Below, in pieces: positions 45,464 through 58,000 of a stretch of 64,000 nt of DNA (position 1 is the first letter of the stretch; the number at the start of each line of letters is the position of its first letter). The position numbers were made by a program, and so were the translations under genes. The DNA lies in contig NW_022145594.1 of the NCBI RefSeq assembly GCF_000002235.5, forward strand, positions 19,136,412 to 19,200,411. Reading direction: 5' to 3'. Below the pieces are notes generated by a model. The model searched no databases, was not told the origin of the DNA, and worked only from the letters and a program-made list of their open reading frames with translations. This DNA comes from Strongylocentrotus purpuratus (taxonomy: Eukaryota > Echinodermata > Echinoidea > Camarodonta > Strongylocentrotidae).

Positions 45464-46009
45464 ACTAGGGCAGCAACGATACTCAAACACTTGAGTACTC
45501 GCACTGTTGACAACTACTTGAGTACAATTTCTCGTACTCAAATACTCGGCCGCCATTTAAAAAAAATATCCAGATCACCTGGCACTGTCCAGGCTGATGC
45601 TTACCCGTGACCGGGAGCTAGCGCTGGCATGGTATCGTGAGTAAAAATGTTTCCAGCTCAATCATTGTCCACTCACCACTCAGACACTGGGACTTAATGT
45701 CTGGATTTCTGTTTGGACTCGGATGAAAAGTAGTCCGTCATCTTTGGTTTTAAAAACAGCACTGTTTACTATTATTAGTATTATTAAATTGGCGCCTTCA
45801 ACTGCAACTCCAAGTAAAATCATGTGAGTTTCTGGAGACGGACCTGGAATACTTCAACCGTAGTATGGTGGTGGCAAAAAAAATATATACCGGTATGTAT
45901 ATTTTTGTATAATTTTTAAAAGAACTTGGTGTCCGACAGTATTTGAGTATTTGCCTGTAAGCCTGGGAGTGTACTCGAGTACCTCATTACACGGTTATGC
46001 ACAGCCTTA
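45464..46009. mobile_element. Probable hAT-like MITE with GAGTAC motifs
   Basis: Ends TAGGGCAGCAACGATAC and TTATGCACAGCCTTA form imperfect inverted termini of the TAGGGC(T/A)G type common in hAT elements. TTGAGTAC/GTACTCGAGTAC-like words cluster near both ends. A target duplication was not found, so the call is tentative. Confidence 0.45.
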
Positions 46010-46549
46010 ATTTTACAGTTTTATCTGTATGCGCTTACTCCCAACAGCCGTTTGCTATTAAGATATTGATGGAAATACATGTAGCACGTGTATGCATGCA
46101 CGTGTACTTGAATAATTATAAAGAGACACAATGATGAATTTGTCAGCTTTTGTGAAAAAGGGAGGGAAAAAACAAACCGACTGTGATGTGAATAGACCAT
46201 CCACCACCAAAGAGAGGGACCTCTTTGACTTGAACTTCATATTATTAAAAAGAATTTTAATTAAACAACTCACCATCTGTATGCACTTGTTGTATTGCGC
46301 ATTATCATCCAAAAAAGATGAGAAAATTGAAATGAAACAGGCAAGAAAAATAATGACTTTTAAATCATGACCATCAAACAATTCATGAAAAGTTTAGTTG
46401 ATATTTGGTATGTTATACGGTAGTAGGGTATCTCCAGGTAAGAGTCACAGGCCAAAGTCTGGATACTATTCTGAACTAGAGCGCCATCAGTTTCAAGTCG
46501 AAACTAAATTTTTCCTTTTTCTTATTTATCCAAAACAGTATAGAGTAGA

Positions 46550-47287
46550 GTCTCCGGTTTGCGGCATCGCCCGGTTTGCGGCCAGGGGTATTTGTTTTAA
46601 AAATAAAATGAATATGACTCGATAATAATCATTGAAACCTACCATGGATTCCACGGTAAGTTCTGCTTTGCCGAAAACGTCCATAGCAGGTGCTCCTGTC
46701 GGTACGGAGTATCCGTCAGCGATGTCGGAAATCTACGGCACCAGTCGCCGATGAAAATTCCAGCAGGTGCTAACTTTTAAGTTAAGAGATCGAGGCATGA
46801 CTAGATCAATATTGTAGCTCTATTTGTCCGATATTTGTCCGATTGGAGGTGAAATTTGATGTTTTTGTGGAAGTATAATGGCTGTGGTCTGTCTCCTATC
46901 GCAGATATTTTGATTGTGCCACCGCATGGCCAGTTGCATGGGGTGGCCGCAAACCGGCACGTAATTACGTGTTTTTCTGGTTTGCGGCGGGGGGTGTTAA
47001 TACACACATAACATGCGGGATCGTGTATGATGGTATGTGTGCTGATGTGTGTACCCGCTATGACCCGATAGTTTCTAGTAGTACTTACCCCCGGATGGGA
47101 TGATCCATTCGAGGAAAAGGTGAAATTGTTTAAAACTTGACAAATTTACCGTAGCAACAGATAAACATGAGAATTTGGGTTACCCGTAGTAATTTGGTAC
47201 ATGCTTTCATCGTGACGTAGCGCATAAAGCTTTGTGACGTACGCGTGCCGCAAACCGGTAATGCGTGCCCGCAAACCGGGGAACTCA
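46550..47287. mobile_element. ~740-bp TIR element with repeated GGTTTGCGGC
   Basis: GAGTCTCCGGTTTGCGGC at the left and GCCCGCAAACCGGGGAACTC at the right are inverted. The CCGGTTTGCGG word occurs twice in direct order at the left end and twice inverted at the right end, with further CCGCAAACCGG and GGTTTGCGGC sites near 46944 and 46978. No transposase frame is present. Confidence 0.7.
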
Positions 47288-47299
47288 AAGCATCTCGAA

Positions 47300-50200
47300 A
47301 CGTGGTCAATGCTGACCACGCTGTGGGTCAGTTAGGTTATTTGTGACTTCCATTTAATAAGTAAGTATATGGACTCTTTATTGAGGGTATTGAAGTATTC
47401 TGTGAGTATTCCAATAAAAATAGAATTGGCAGTTCCCGCCGATCGGCCGCAGACCAGAGCCACTACTCTACATGTAGGCCTATACAGAAGAACAATACTA
47501 AAAATATACTAAATTATCTTTTTTTACAATTTTTTTTTCAGATCAAACAATGCTTTTGCATAACATAATAATACTCTTTCATATTAATTACTTAAGACAT
47601 ACATTGTGTAGTAAGCCTACTACACCTGAGGAGAGAGAATTACCATTTCTGACAAGAAAAACAACAAAAATACAAACAAAAACACAAAAAAAAAACTACC
47701 CATCTTTTCCACCCAACATGCTACACACTGTATTCAAACAAACACACAACACCCTCTTACACCCCTTTCTCATTACACTCACAACCCCCCCCCCCCCCCC
47801 CCCCCCCCCTCCTCCTCCTCCTCCTCCTCCTCCTCCTCGTCCTCCTCCTTACCCAACCCCCTCTTAACCCTCGATATGTATTACACATGACTGTAGACCT
47901 AGCTATGTTGATAATACTAATCTGCTAATGAACGAGTATGATGATAGGCAATCAGGCGAGTAGCCGAAAGGAGTCGAGGAGTGCTGTAAATGGTGTGTGG
48001 TATACAGAGCTGCAGAAGCACTTTTATCAATGTACATTAAAATATGTTAAGTTAGTGCAAAACATGCAATTAAACTTACAACTATACGGTACTTACCGAT
48101 ACAGGAGGGTGTCAAAATCAAGGCCGCATCATTCTAATGAAGGGTACGTACTGGTAAGTGGTATACTTGCAGCACAGTACAGAGCCTATAGGTCGAGAGC
48201 ATGCATATAAACATACCTGTACCAGGGACTTGGGATACATGCAATAGTAGGTTATTAAAGTTGTTAGCGATAGATGACGCTCTTCAACCCGGCGCGAAAG
48301 AAATCCCTAAATACATGTAATTACTTCAATTAAGAGCAGCTGCTATACAGTAACAGTGTGTATAAAAGTGTACCTAACTTTGGTAGCTTATAAGCTATGT
48401 GACCTTAAATCATATTTCATTGTAAAGAAAAAATAATACCCTGTCCAATGATACCAGTTATTGACTATTGGGCAGTTCAAAAAAGGTAACTCCAGGATAT
48501 GCTCACTACAAGCAAAATTAAAGATATTCTTTTCGTTATGATTTACTTACTCCATTCTCATCCCTTGCTTAAGTTAATATTCTCATTCAATGCAAATACA
48601 CAATAGTTACATTTTATTTGGGATGTTATCTTTGTTAATGAAAGCCTGGTGTCAAATTCTTTGATATCATCATTTATCTGTTCTTGCTTGCATTTGGGTT
48701 CAGTAACATCTGAGATTTAATTCGCTATTCGAGACACCTTATAGGCTATATACGCGACGTGTAAAATGGTGCAGTGGACAAGTGAGCAGAGAGATTTCAA
48801 AGTCATATTCGTTATGACTTTTTAATGAGGAGCTACCAAAGTTGTGTACACTTCTTTCATACGCACTGTAAAGCCACCCTCTGTAGTCCACCCCAAGAAT
48901 TTTGAAAATATTTATTCGGGCAACCGTTTTCGTTTGAGAGTATTTTGGGGTAGATCGATGGCATCGATATTATTTTAAATTTAATTTTTTATCTATTTAC
49001 CATCCGACAATGACAATGTGACCGTCATAAAAACTTGAATTGGCAATTGTAAAACAGAAGGCACATATCAAATATAAACATTAAAAATCATGTACAGATA
49101 CAGTCCATCACCCCCACCCCCCCCCCCCCCCCCACCACCACCATTCCATAGACGCTTACAAAATCAGACAATATTAATACAAAAACTTTGTGTTGTAAAT
49201 CCGGGAGTGCTTTGAATACAAGTCATGAAGATACATAGGCCTACCTATAATCCTACCTATTACTAACAACATTTTGTTTAAGTTTGACATTAAATAAAGT
49301 AGTATTTTTAATAGAATTATCATTGAAAGTTTTAGGACCAGTTTACTGAATTGATTGAATGTTTAAAGAATTTTGAGGTTTTACAGGTCGAAATTGCGAG
49401 GAATTGCGTGTGGCATGCAAGGGAATGATAATCAGATTATATTGAGCGGAAACATAATTATCATGAAATAAGAGTGAATATAATGTTATTAAAGGTATAA
49501 TGCAAAGTTTTGGGGAATTTTGAAAATTGGATTTTAGTAATTATTTAAGATTTTGATTTATTTGGATGCACCTTACATTGTGAACACATAAGGCAAAATA
49601 AAAGCAATGAAATCATAATTTGAAAATGACATTGTAGCCCTGTAATATTTCATTATTTCTCCCATAGGCGCTTCAATACTTGTAAGGGGTTTTGTTGTTG
49701 TTGATTTTGTATCTATTATTGATTTTACAGTTTGAAAATATATAGTGTGATATTGTAACTTGAAGCAATTATCACAATACTACACGCACTGTCTAATCCG
49801 TTTAACAGGCGGTGACAAATATTATTATATACATATATAATTATATTCGCGACCTGCTGCAAATGTAATTCTCTGAAAGACTTCATTTTGCTGTTCTTGA
49901 AGTATTTGAATATAGAACGGTTTACTAATAATATACTCAAATGTTATGCATACTTTTTAAACAAACTTGTTCTTGACAATTGAATTTTCCCCAGGCCCTT
50001 CCCAACAGAAAAAACAAATCTTTTATGTGCCCATGCCTTAAGCTATACTTTTGCATGGCCGTACAGCTTCGGCAGTCACGCAAAACAAACACTGGCAAAT
50101 TATTATTCAATACAATCTGAGAATGTATAGTATTATCTAGATCTATTAGGAATAAATCATCGTCAAAATAATTCCATAAATTGGGTTAAAACAAAAATAT

Positions 50201-50640
50201 TCCAACTTTATGAGCAACAGTGTATATTCATGTATTCTGATATCCCGAGTGTAATCAAATTTTCTATCGGATCAGCATTAGACCATTTACCGGTAGCTGA
50301 CATGTATTTTAACAATGATATGAAAAATTAGACTGAACCATTAAACCATAAATTTAAGTCGCGCGATCAGACTCAATTTATTTTCAAAATTTAGTTTTCA
50401 AATTTTTAATGTTCTACATTCGAAAAGGTAATTGAATTATTACTTTTAAATATTATTGGCATTGTTTTTTTTTCGCGAAATTTCTTTCGATTAAAAAAAT
50501 ATGTATTCACTGAACGTTTTCCCACGTCTGTTTGGCCATTTTTTTTTTTTTTTTTACCCAAGAGCAAGGTTTGTCAAAGCACAACAAATGAGAGAAATAG
50601 AGAGTTAGGGGTGGGGGATACATAGGGCGATCGAGAGGTC
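47300..50640. other. Non-coding stretch with simple repeats and a MITE fragment
   Basis: A C24/(CTC)n tract at about 47785-47838, a poly-C tract at about 49118-49132 and a fragment of the AGGTAATAC MITE family at 49492-49590 (TTAAAGGTATAATGCAAAGT, ATTTGGATGCACCT). No gene recognised. Confidence 0.5.
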
Positions 50641-51100
50641 GGTCATTTCTTCTCCTTCTCAATCATCCTCCTCATATCAAGTCCTGTATAACTCAACCTT
50701 GTTCTTCTTGTTCTTCTTCTACTTCTTCTTCTCATTAACTTCTTTTCATTACTCTATATCTCCTTTTCCCCATTTTCTCTTCCTTTTTGTCGCTTCTTTT
50801 CTTCCTTTTCTCCCTTTTCTCCTTCTTTTTGTTTCAGCTTCTACTTCTGTCTCTTCTTCTTCTAGCTTCTTCTTCTTCTTCTTCTTCTTCTTCTTCTTCT
50901 TCTTCTTCTTCTTCTTCTTCTTCTTCTTCTTCTTCTTCTTCTTCTTCTTCTTCTTCTTCTTCTTCTTCTTCTTCTTCTTCTTCTTCTTCTTCTTCTTCTT
51001 CTTCTTCTTCTTCTTCTTCTTCTTCTTCTTCTTCTTCTTCTTCTTCTTCTTCTTCTTCTGCTTCTTCTTTTTCTCCTTCTACTTGCCCGGTCTCCTTGGA
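50640..51100. repeat. Polypyrimidine region with ~64-unit (TTC)n tract
   Basis: An uninterrupted CTT/TTC repeat runs from about 50866 to 51058, preceded by ~220 bp of C/T-rich sequence. Phe-, Ser- and Leu-rich open frames here arise from the repeat. (GAA)n/(TTC)n tracts of this length can form triplex DNA (established property). Confidence 0.95.
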
Positions 51101-51922
51101 GCTGCTCCCCCCCCCCCCCCGTCCCCTTCTCTTTTGACGATGATTTTATGAATATTCATTAAACACTGTCTTGTGACGTACCACGGCGACTGCTGCGGTG
51201 ACTTTCATCATATTTTGCACTTCTTTTTCAGTCTACATATCCAATTTTGGCAACCAGAAGGCGATACCAATAGGTAATTTTAATTAGCACTGTATATATC
51301 CATACTTTATATTTTTATATGACCCTCTTAATCTTATTTTAACAAGGTATTGTGGAAGTTGTGCAATTGTGCTTCGCACTCATGCCTTGGTGTGGTGTCC
51401 CACACGTTGAATTGTGTGTAAGTCAGTAACTTCCTGCATGCTGCATGCAATTGATTGTTTCTGTTTGTCGCTCCAATTTGGGGTATAGCTGAGGGGGCTA
51501 GGAACAGTGTGTGGTGGAAGTGTGGTCGGGTGGTGTGTGTGTCGCATGGTGGGGAGGGGGGGGGGGGTAATGTTTGGTTGGATGGGGTTATTTGTTTAAT
51601 TACATTTACAACTAGACCTAATTTCATTTTTGTTTTCATCAATTGTACAATTTATGTAATCAAAATGTTTTGAATTCACAACTGTAGACTATTTTATTTC
51701 TAAAATTAATTTGTATTGTTTAGAATCAATAAAAAAAAGTTATCTAGACCTCTACTGTAAAATGTCTCAGATCCTCATGTCTTGTCATGATCATTACGGT
51801 ACATAACACAGGCGTAGTCAAAAGTGGTCAATGCTAAATTGCTAATGCGTATTGGCCGCAGGTAGAGGTCTCCGGCGAGAGATAGTTTTTAGGGACAGAT
51901 CCAATCCATTGATCATTGGATT

Positions 51923-52140
51923 GTGATACAGAACAACAAAAGATATATAGATTTTTATCCTCAGGGCTGTGTTTTTCTTGACCTACTTTCCGTTCAAGAG
52001 GAGCTACAACATCCGACACATCTAGTCGATCTCGGGGCCCTCCCTGCATCTCTGCAAGTCTTTTTGGCAATTACCTTTTTCGCGTCAGGGGCACTTCTGA
52101 GAGCTATTGCAACACTGCATGGCCGTCGGCTCAGTATTTC
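51923..52140 (+). pseudogene. Fragment of a Harbinger/PIF (HARBI1-like) transposase
   Basis: One frame translates as ..CVFLDLLSVQEELQHPTHLV.. then LPASLQVFLAITFFASGALL and a closing LHGRR segment. This follows the N-terminal pattern of HARBI1 transposases, where L..LQ(H/Y)PT, an ALP..QVL.ALRF(F/Y)A(T/S)G helix and DLHG..QSTVSR occur in that order. The match stops at a poly-C tract at 52148, before any DDE catalytic residues. No start codon, TIR or remaining domain is visible, so this is a dead relic. Confidence 0.6.
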
Positions 52141-52479
52141 CCCCGCCCCCCCCCCCCCCCCACTCAGTGTTATTTAGGTATATGCATACATGCATGTTCC
52201 CTCCTTTTGAAAACACCCCCCTAAGTTCGGTGTGTAAAGTCAATACGGGCCAGATTTTTGTGTACTACGAGCCGGACTTTGGTGCGTGAAAAGTACCCCT
52301 TTACCGGACACTTTGGTAACACGCATGGGGTCCCTCCGTTCATGGAGTGGGGGGGGGGGGGGGCCGGGGTATTTCCTCATCGTCAAGGGCAATACATTGG
52401 CTTACCAAGGCCCTATTTCAGAATTTTTGGACATTTTTGGAATAACTTAGGCAAACAAAAAAAGTCATGCTGAAGTATA

Positions 52480-52862
52480 TAATAGCTTGTGACTACTCAA
52501 CGAGCTATGGAGAGAAAGATGTCGCATTTATCTCTGCGAGACAAAATTAATCACAGAGTCATACGCCAGAAAAGAAAGGTTAAAGACATGGAGAAGGTCA
52601 GAGAATCAAAGTGGAGATGGGCTGGGCATGTAGCAAGACTTCAGGACAATAGATGGACAAATCGTTTAACAGAATGGCAACCTAGGATGGGAAAGAGAAG
52701 AAGAGGAAGGCAGAAGATAAGATGGAGAGATGACCTAAAATCATACATGGGAACAGCCGCTTGGACTAGGACAGCTAGAGACAGAAGAGAATGGAAATGT
52801 TATGAGGAGGGTTCTGTCCAACATCTGGATGAACTATAGCCTGATAGATAGATAGATAGATA
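52480..52862 (+). mobile_element. RTE-type LINE ORF2 C-terminus and GATA tail
   Basis: The open frame from about 52489 to 52839 reads TTQRAMERKMSHLSLRDKI.., KWRWAGHVARLQDNRWTNRL, EWQPRMGKRRRGRQKIRWRD and ..WTRTARDRREWK, the C-terminal tail typical of RTE-clade endonuclease/reverse transcriptases. It ends in a (GATA)n tract at 52844-52862, the usual short-repeat 3' end. The 5' portion with the catalytic domains is missing. It is the uninterrupted relative of 25060-25713. Confidence 0.85.
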
Positions 52863-53408
52863 TAATAAATTGAGCTACGAAACAAAGACAAAGTCAAAGA
52901 TACATTTCCTAAAGATTTTGAGATTTTTTTTAATTGTTTTTTGATCTTTTACTTTATTTTACATTTCAATTATTATTTTATGAAGAAGAAAACAAAACGT
53001 CATGCATGGTTAGCAACTCACTTGACATAAAAATAAAGGTATTTTAATTTGTTATGGCCAAATCAATAACTATTTTATGCTAATTCAAATGTGAACTTAA
53101 AAACCTGCAACTATCATACTTCACTGTATGGAGACATTTGGAGATGGTCGGGTCAAAGGTTAAAGAATGTAAAGATCAATTAACATACCGGTATATGTCT
53201 AGGCTGTTTGTTCTAATGATATTCCAAGATTAATTCAAGCCGTGCTCTTAACTGAATTTAGGCAAAGCCATATTGGAGACCCATTCTTGTTTTTTCATTT
53301 TTCTTTGAGAAATAATTCATTTTGAATACCGGTATACATGTATATATTTGTCTGAAATGCAGGTCTGTGTGAAGTACATCGTGATTAGTAGCCTGAAGTG
53401 AGATAAAG

Positions 53409-53598
53409 ATGCAATCCCTGCTGTCAGGCTGTGCCTCCATCTTGCTGCTAGGGGAGGCAAACTTCTCCTTCTCACTCTCCCTGAGGAAGATGCTGCCTCC
53501 CAGCGTCACCATGGTAACGTCCTGCTACCAGTCAGAGGATCGCATCCCATCCAATGACCCTGGTATCCCGGAGAACATCGCTCAACTGCAGTCATTGG
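53409..53598 (+). CDS. FDXACB1: FDXACB1 exon 1
   Basis: Starts ATGCAATCC; in-frame TGA at 53394. Encodes residues 1-63 with the glycine-containing SAM loop LLLGEANFSF, then TSCYQSEDR and NIAQLQSLG. Donor TTGG|GTAAAT leaves one base. Confidence 0.92.
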
Positions 53599-55030
53599 GT
53601 AAATACTAGAGCTGAGATGAGACAAATGGCTAATGAAATGATACTTGTGATTGCAGTATTTTTTTACTTTCAAAATATGATGAGACACCAAAAGACCAAT
53701 TACTTTGGAGTTGCTGCATGGGAGTCGGGCTAACTCGGACCCTGGGACAACTGTGCCGTTACGAATACGAGGCCGAGTTGTTCTGGCAAGATTTATTTTG
53801 TTATCAAATCTTGTAGGGTTAGGGTTAGGGTAGGGTTTAGAATTAGGGTTAGGGCTAGAGTTAGGGTATGTTGGGACAACTCGGCACCGTATTTGCAGCG
53901 GGCCGAGTTGTCCCCGAGTCCCGACTTAGCCCAGATCCGCTGCATGAGTTACCCTATTGATTGTCTACATATCATTTGCCGAGAGTCTGAAGGACGTTGG
54001 GTCATTATACTTCAAAGTTCAACCCCTTCTTTCCCTCTGCAGATTTTTGCTCTGTTGCAGTTTTCTAACTATACTCTAAACTCTTCATGTACTATTATCT
54101 ACTGCACAGGAGCTCGTGTCCTCTACGGGGTCGATGCCACCCAGCTTGGCCAGTGCTCCTCACTAGAGGGAGCCATTTATGATGCAGTCATCTTCAACTT
54201 TCCCCATGTTGGTGGCAAAAGTAATATTGGAAAAAACAGGGAGCTACTGAAGCAGTTCTTTGAATGGTAAATTTTCTGTCTTTATTTATGTTTTAACCAC
54301 AATTTCAAGAATTCCCAGAGCTAAATCCCTAACTGCTTTACTGTAGTTTTTCACTTTTAATAATAATAATAATCATCTAAATTTATACGGCACTACATTA
54401 AACTGTGCTTTACAGATATTATTACCCCGGTCATCTGATTCATTCATGCATAATCTGCACCATCTCCACTCCCTGGGGAGTATTCCTACCATATGGTCAC
54501 CGAGAGGGAATATTGCAATTACTAATACAAATGCTTTCGTCATCCTACTGGGTCCCCATTTATCTCCTGGGTATGGAGTGGCAAACGTTGATTGATGCCT
54601 TGCCAAAGCACATTAATGTCTTGTCAGGGATCATACCCACAACCTTTGAATTTCAAGTCATGTGCCTAAAGGGATTGGGTAACTTGGTCTCAGATTCTGA
54701 AGCAAAATCCTGGATTTAGCTCATGCTGCAATGATATTTATAAACCTTTAGGTCAGTCAGGAACCTCATATCTTTTACAAGCTGATCGCCTGTCTGATTA
54801 TCAAGATATTTATGATTGGAAATCGAAATCAAATTTTGTGCTTTCCTAACTGTTTTCATAAGACTACAGTCTATTGGGAAAAACGAGTATGGTAAAACCG
54901 GTCACTCAAAGCTTTTTTTTTATACTTCTTTGAGCAGGCGCGTATGCAGGGGGGGGGGGGGGTGTTTGGGGGGTTAAACCCCCCCTTTGGTATTTTTTTG
55001 TGTGTAAACCCCCCTAAAAAATCCCTAAAA

Positions 55031-55067
<37 letters not shown>

Positions 55068-58000
55068 TTTTGAATTTTTTTTTTATTTTTTATTTTTTGT
55101 TTAATTATTAAAAAAAAATAAAAAAAATTACCCCCATGGCTGACCAAAGAAAGGTGACCTTACCCCCCCCCCCCAACGGAGCAAAATGTCAAATTTTCAA
55201 ATTTCGAGACCAAAAAAAAAAAAAGTGTCCTCTTATTTTCAAATTTTCCTGAATCGTTGCAAAATTTTGGACCCGATTTTAAAACCCCCCTTGAAAAAAT
55301 CCTGCGTACGCCACTGTCTTTGAGGCACTTCTTGATCATTTTGAAGCGCCATGTTTTACGGCTTCAATATTACACCATATCACAGACACTGATAACACGT
55401 AGGGCCGTGCATCTCAGATTTGACATTGTTAAACGATGCCTTTAAACCACTCAAGTAACTATGACACCTCTAATAATTACTCACTTCATCTCCAGCTGCT
55501 TCGACAGGCTTTCACCCTCTGGTCAAGTCTTCCTCACTCTCTGCACCGGCCAGGGAGGAACCCCTGCAGACAAACCACAGAGGAAATGGGCGGATTCCTG
55601 GCAGGCGGTCGCCATGGCAGCCTGGGGGTCCTTCATCCTGACCAGGACGATGCCATTTTGTGCCGAGGATTATAAGGAGTATTACTGTACAGGCTACAGG
55701 TACTGTAGATTGACTCATTGGGGATCACTAGCATAATTTAGAGAACTACTAGGAGGGATTGGACCACCCAGGGAGGTCACTGACAGGTGGCTATCTCATC
55801 AACTCAGCTCTCAATTAACATAATAAAAAGAGGATCATAGGGGACCAATGGTCACCAATTAGGCATTGTTTTCTATATAGAGGGAGCAAGTAGTACAGTG
55901 GGGCTTAAGTTAATATTGATTATTGATTAGTAACTTACCTCCCCTCTTTAATATACCTGTATTTTTGAAATTGTATATAAGTGTTTTGTGATGTTATCAT
56001 TATCATATTACTTTAGTATTTTGATTTTTTTTACACTGGTGAATTTAATGTTAGTTGATTACCCTGTAAAACATGATATGAGCTGCATGTCATATTCTTT
56101 ATGCTAAACCAATTTGATTCAATTCGTAGTTTATAGGACGGGTTAGAGATTAAAGAATCATTTGTAAGGTAATATTTGTAAGATTGTCTTTTGAAAACAT
56201 AAAATGTACATTTGAAAAAATTATAAAATACTGTATAAGCCAATGTTTTTAGCTGATCAGGGGCTTCCAGGACAAATTCAGGACTTAAGTTAGGGTAAAG
56301 TAGTGGCTTTACGCAAATCATAAAAGATAGAACCTGTCTTTTAAGGCCACCCAAAGGAAATATAAAAGGTGGCTGCAGTAGACAGGTGGCCTTACTGAGA
56401 GGTCCTACAAAAAATTCATGTTCACCTTAGACAGATGACCTTTGGAGAGAGGTGGCCACTAAGACAGGTTTTAGTCTTTATTCAACAACTTTTATGTTCC
56501 TTTGCTTTTGCTACCACTACCAGAGCTAGAACACAATCTGTAAATTAGATGCTGCTTGTACATGTTAAGTATCGGCTTGCATGGTGATGTAGATATACAG
56601 TAGGCTTGCGGGTGCACCTTGTGAGAGAGAGGGAGGATTGAGGAGTCCTGAACAGGACTCTCGGTAATCTTTATTGAGGGCGTGTAGTCCTGAAAAGGAC
56701 TGTTTGGTGTAATCTGTAAATTGTCTGTGATATTGTCCCCAAACAGGAGTCAATCCAAGCACTTTCTGACTCAGAATGCCATCACCCACGTCTTTGAGAG
56801 GAGCAGGGAACTCCTGGATCAGCCTTGCCCGATACCCAGAGAACTCACCCTACGTACCGACCAAGAGATGAGTACTGTACAGTGCCCTACTGATCTTTGT
56901 AGAGTGATAAACAGGTATGTATTCTGGGGGGTGTTTCACAAAGATCCTAAGTTGAACTCATCTCTAAGTTGGACTTAACATTTATGGAAAGCCATCATCA
57001 TCTATGAAAACATTTTGCAAAAGTTATTTTAAAAGGCATAAAATCTTGATTCGAATCATTCATATTTTCTATCATCAAGGAGATTTCATGTTCTTGATGT
57101 GGAATTTGTAAAAGGTCTACAATACTTGAATTTTCGCTTTTGAATATATTTTATTTTAAGGCTACAAATGGCTCGCCATAACTTCTAAGTCCAACTTAGA
57201 GTTAAGTTCAACTTCGGATCTCTTTGAAACACCCCCCCCCCCCTGGTGTTTTGTAGAGGGGTGACAGTAGTTTGCAGGCACAGTCCCTATGCTTATGTCA
57301 CAGTGTCTGCACTGTGAGACTAGACTGACAGCATGCTGCATACGCTCTGTACTGTAGTGGCTGCTCCAGATGCAACCAGAGACTGAAGTATCTAGGCTCT
57401 GCTTAAGGCTTTATACATTGTGGTAAAGTGCCAAATTAGAGTCTGTAACTGCAGACTAGGGTGAGGGTAGGTGGAAATTCATTCAGCAAAATTTTCAGCT
57501 ACCCACACAGAGGGCTGTAAAATCAATGGCCTTCTTGGGGGCAGCCGACAAGAAGTATGAGATGAAGAACGAGTTTTGTTCAACACTCAAAAAGACTATA
57601 AGCATCAATCAAGTTGCAAGAAGTACATGATTTTTTTTCATGAACCTTATGGGAGGAATGATTGTGCAGAAAGAATCGACCAGGTCTCCTTGCATGTGTA
57701 CGCTGATTGAAAGTTACATGTTCCTATTCTAATGTTTATTTATGTACTATTATAATTAACTTGCCATAAGTAAAGTGCTTAGAGACATTGTAATAAGCGC
57801 TATATAAAAGCTAAATATTATATTATTATTATATGGTATGTCTTTTTGTTGTCTGTAGGGATCTTCTGTCAGAACCCCACCATCCTTTAGCTCTCGTCTC
57901 AGCAGAGATACATCGCCTGATCAATGAGGGCTTTGCAGACACGACTTTTCTTCAAGCTGAAGAGCAGCCTCTAGTGTTGAATGCAGGAGAGGTTATCACT

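Noticed and set aside
47550..47867. Pro-rich 105-codon frame
   Set aside because: The Pro run is a C-tract plus (CTC)n microsatellite, and the upstream part is low-complexity A-rich sequence.
50699..51151. Poly-Phe and poly-Ser open frames
   Set aside because: Direct translation of the (TTC)n microsatellite.
54405..54719. 104-codon frame in FDXACB1 intron 2
   Set aside because: It lies across the reversed SINE at 54353-54660 and the start of repeat R1, with no homologous protein pattern.
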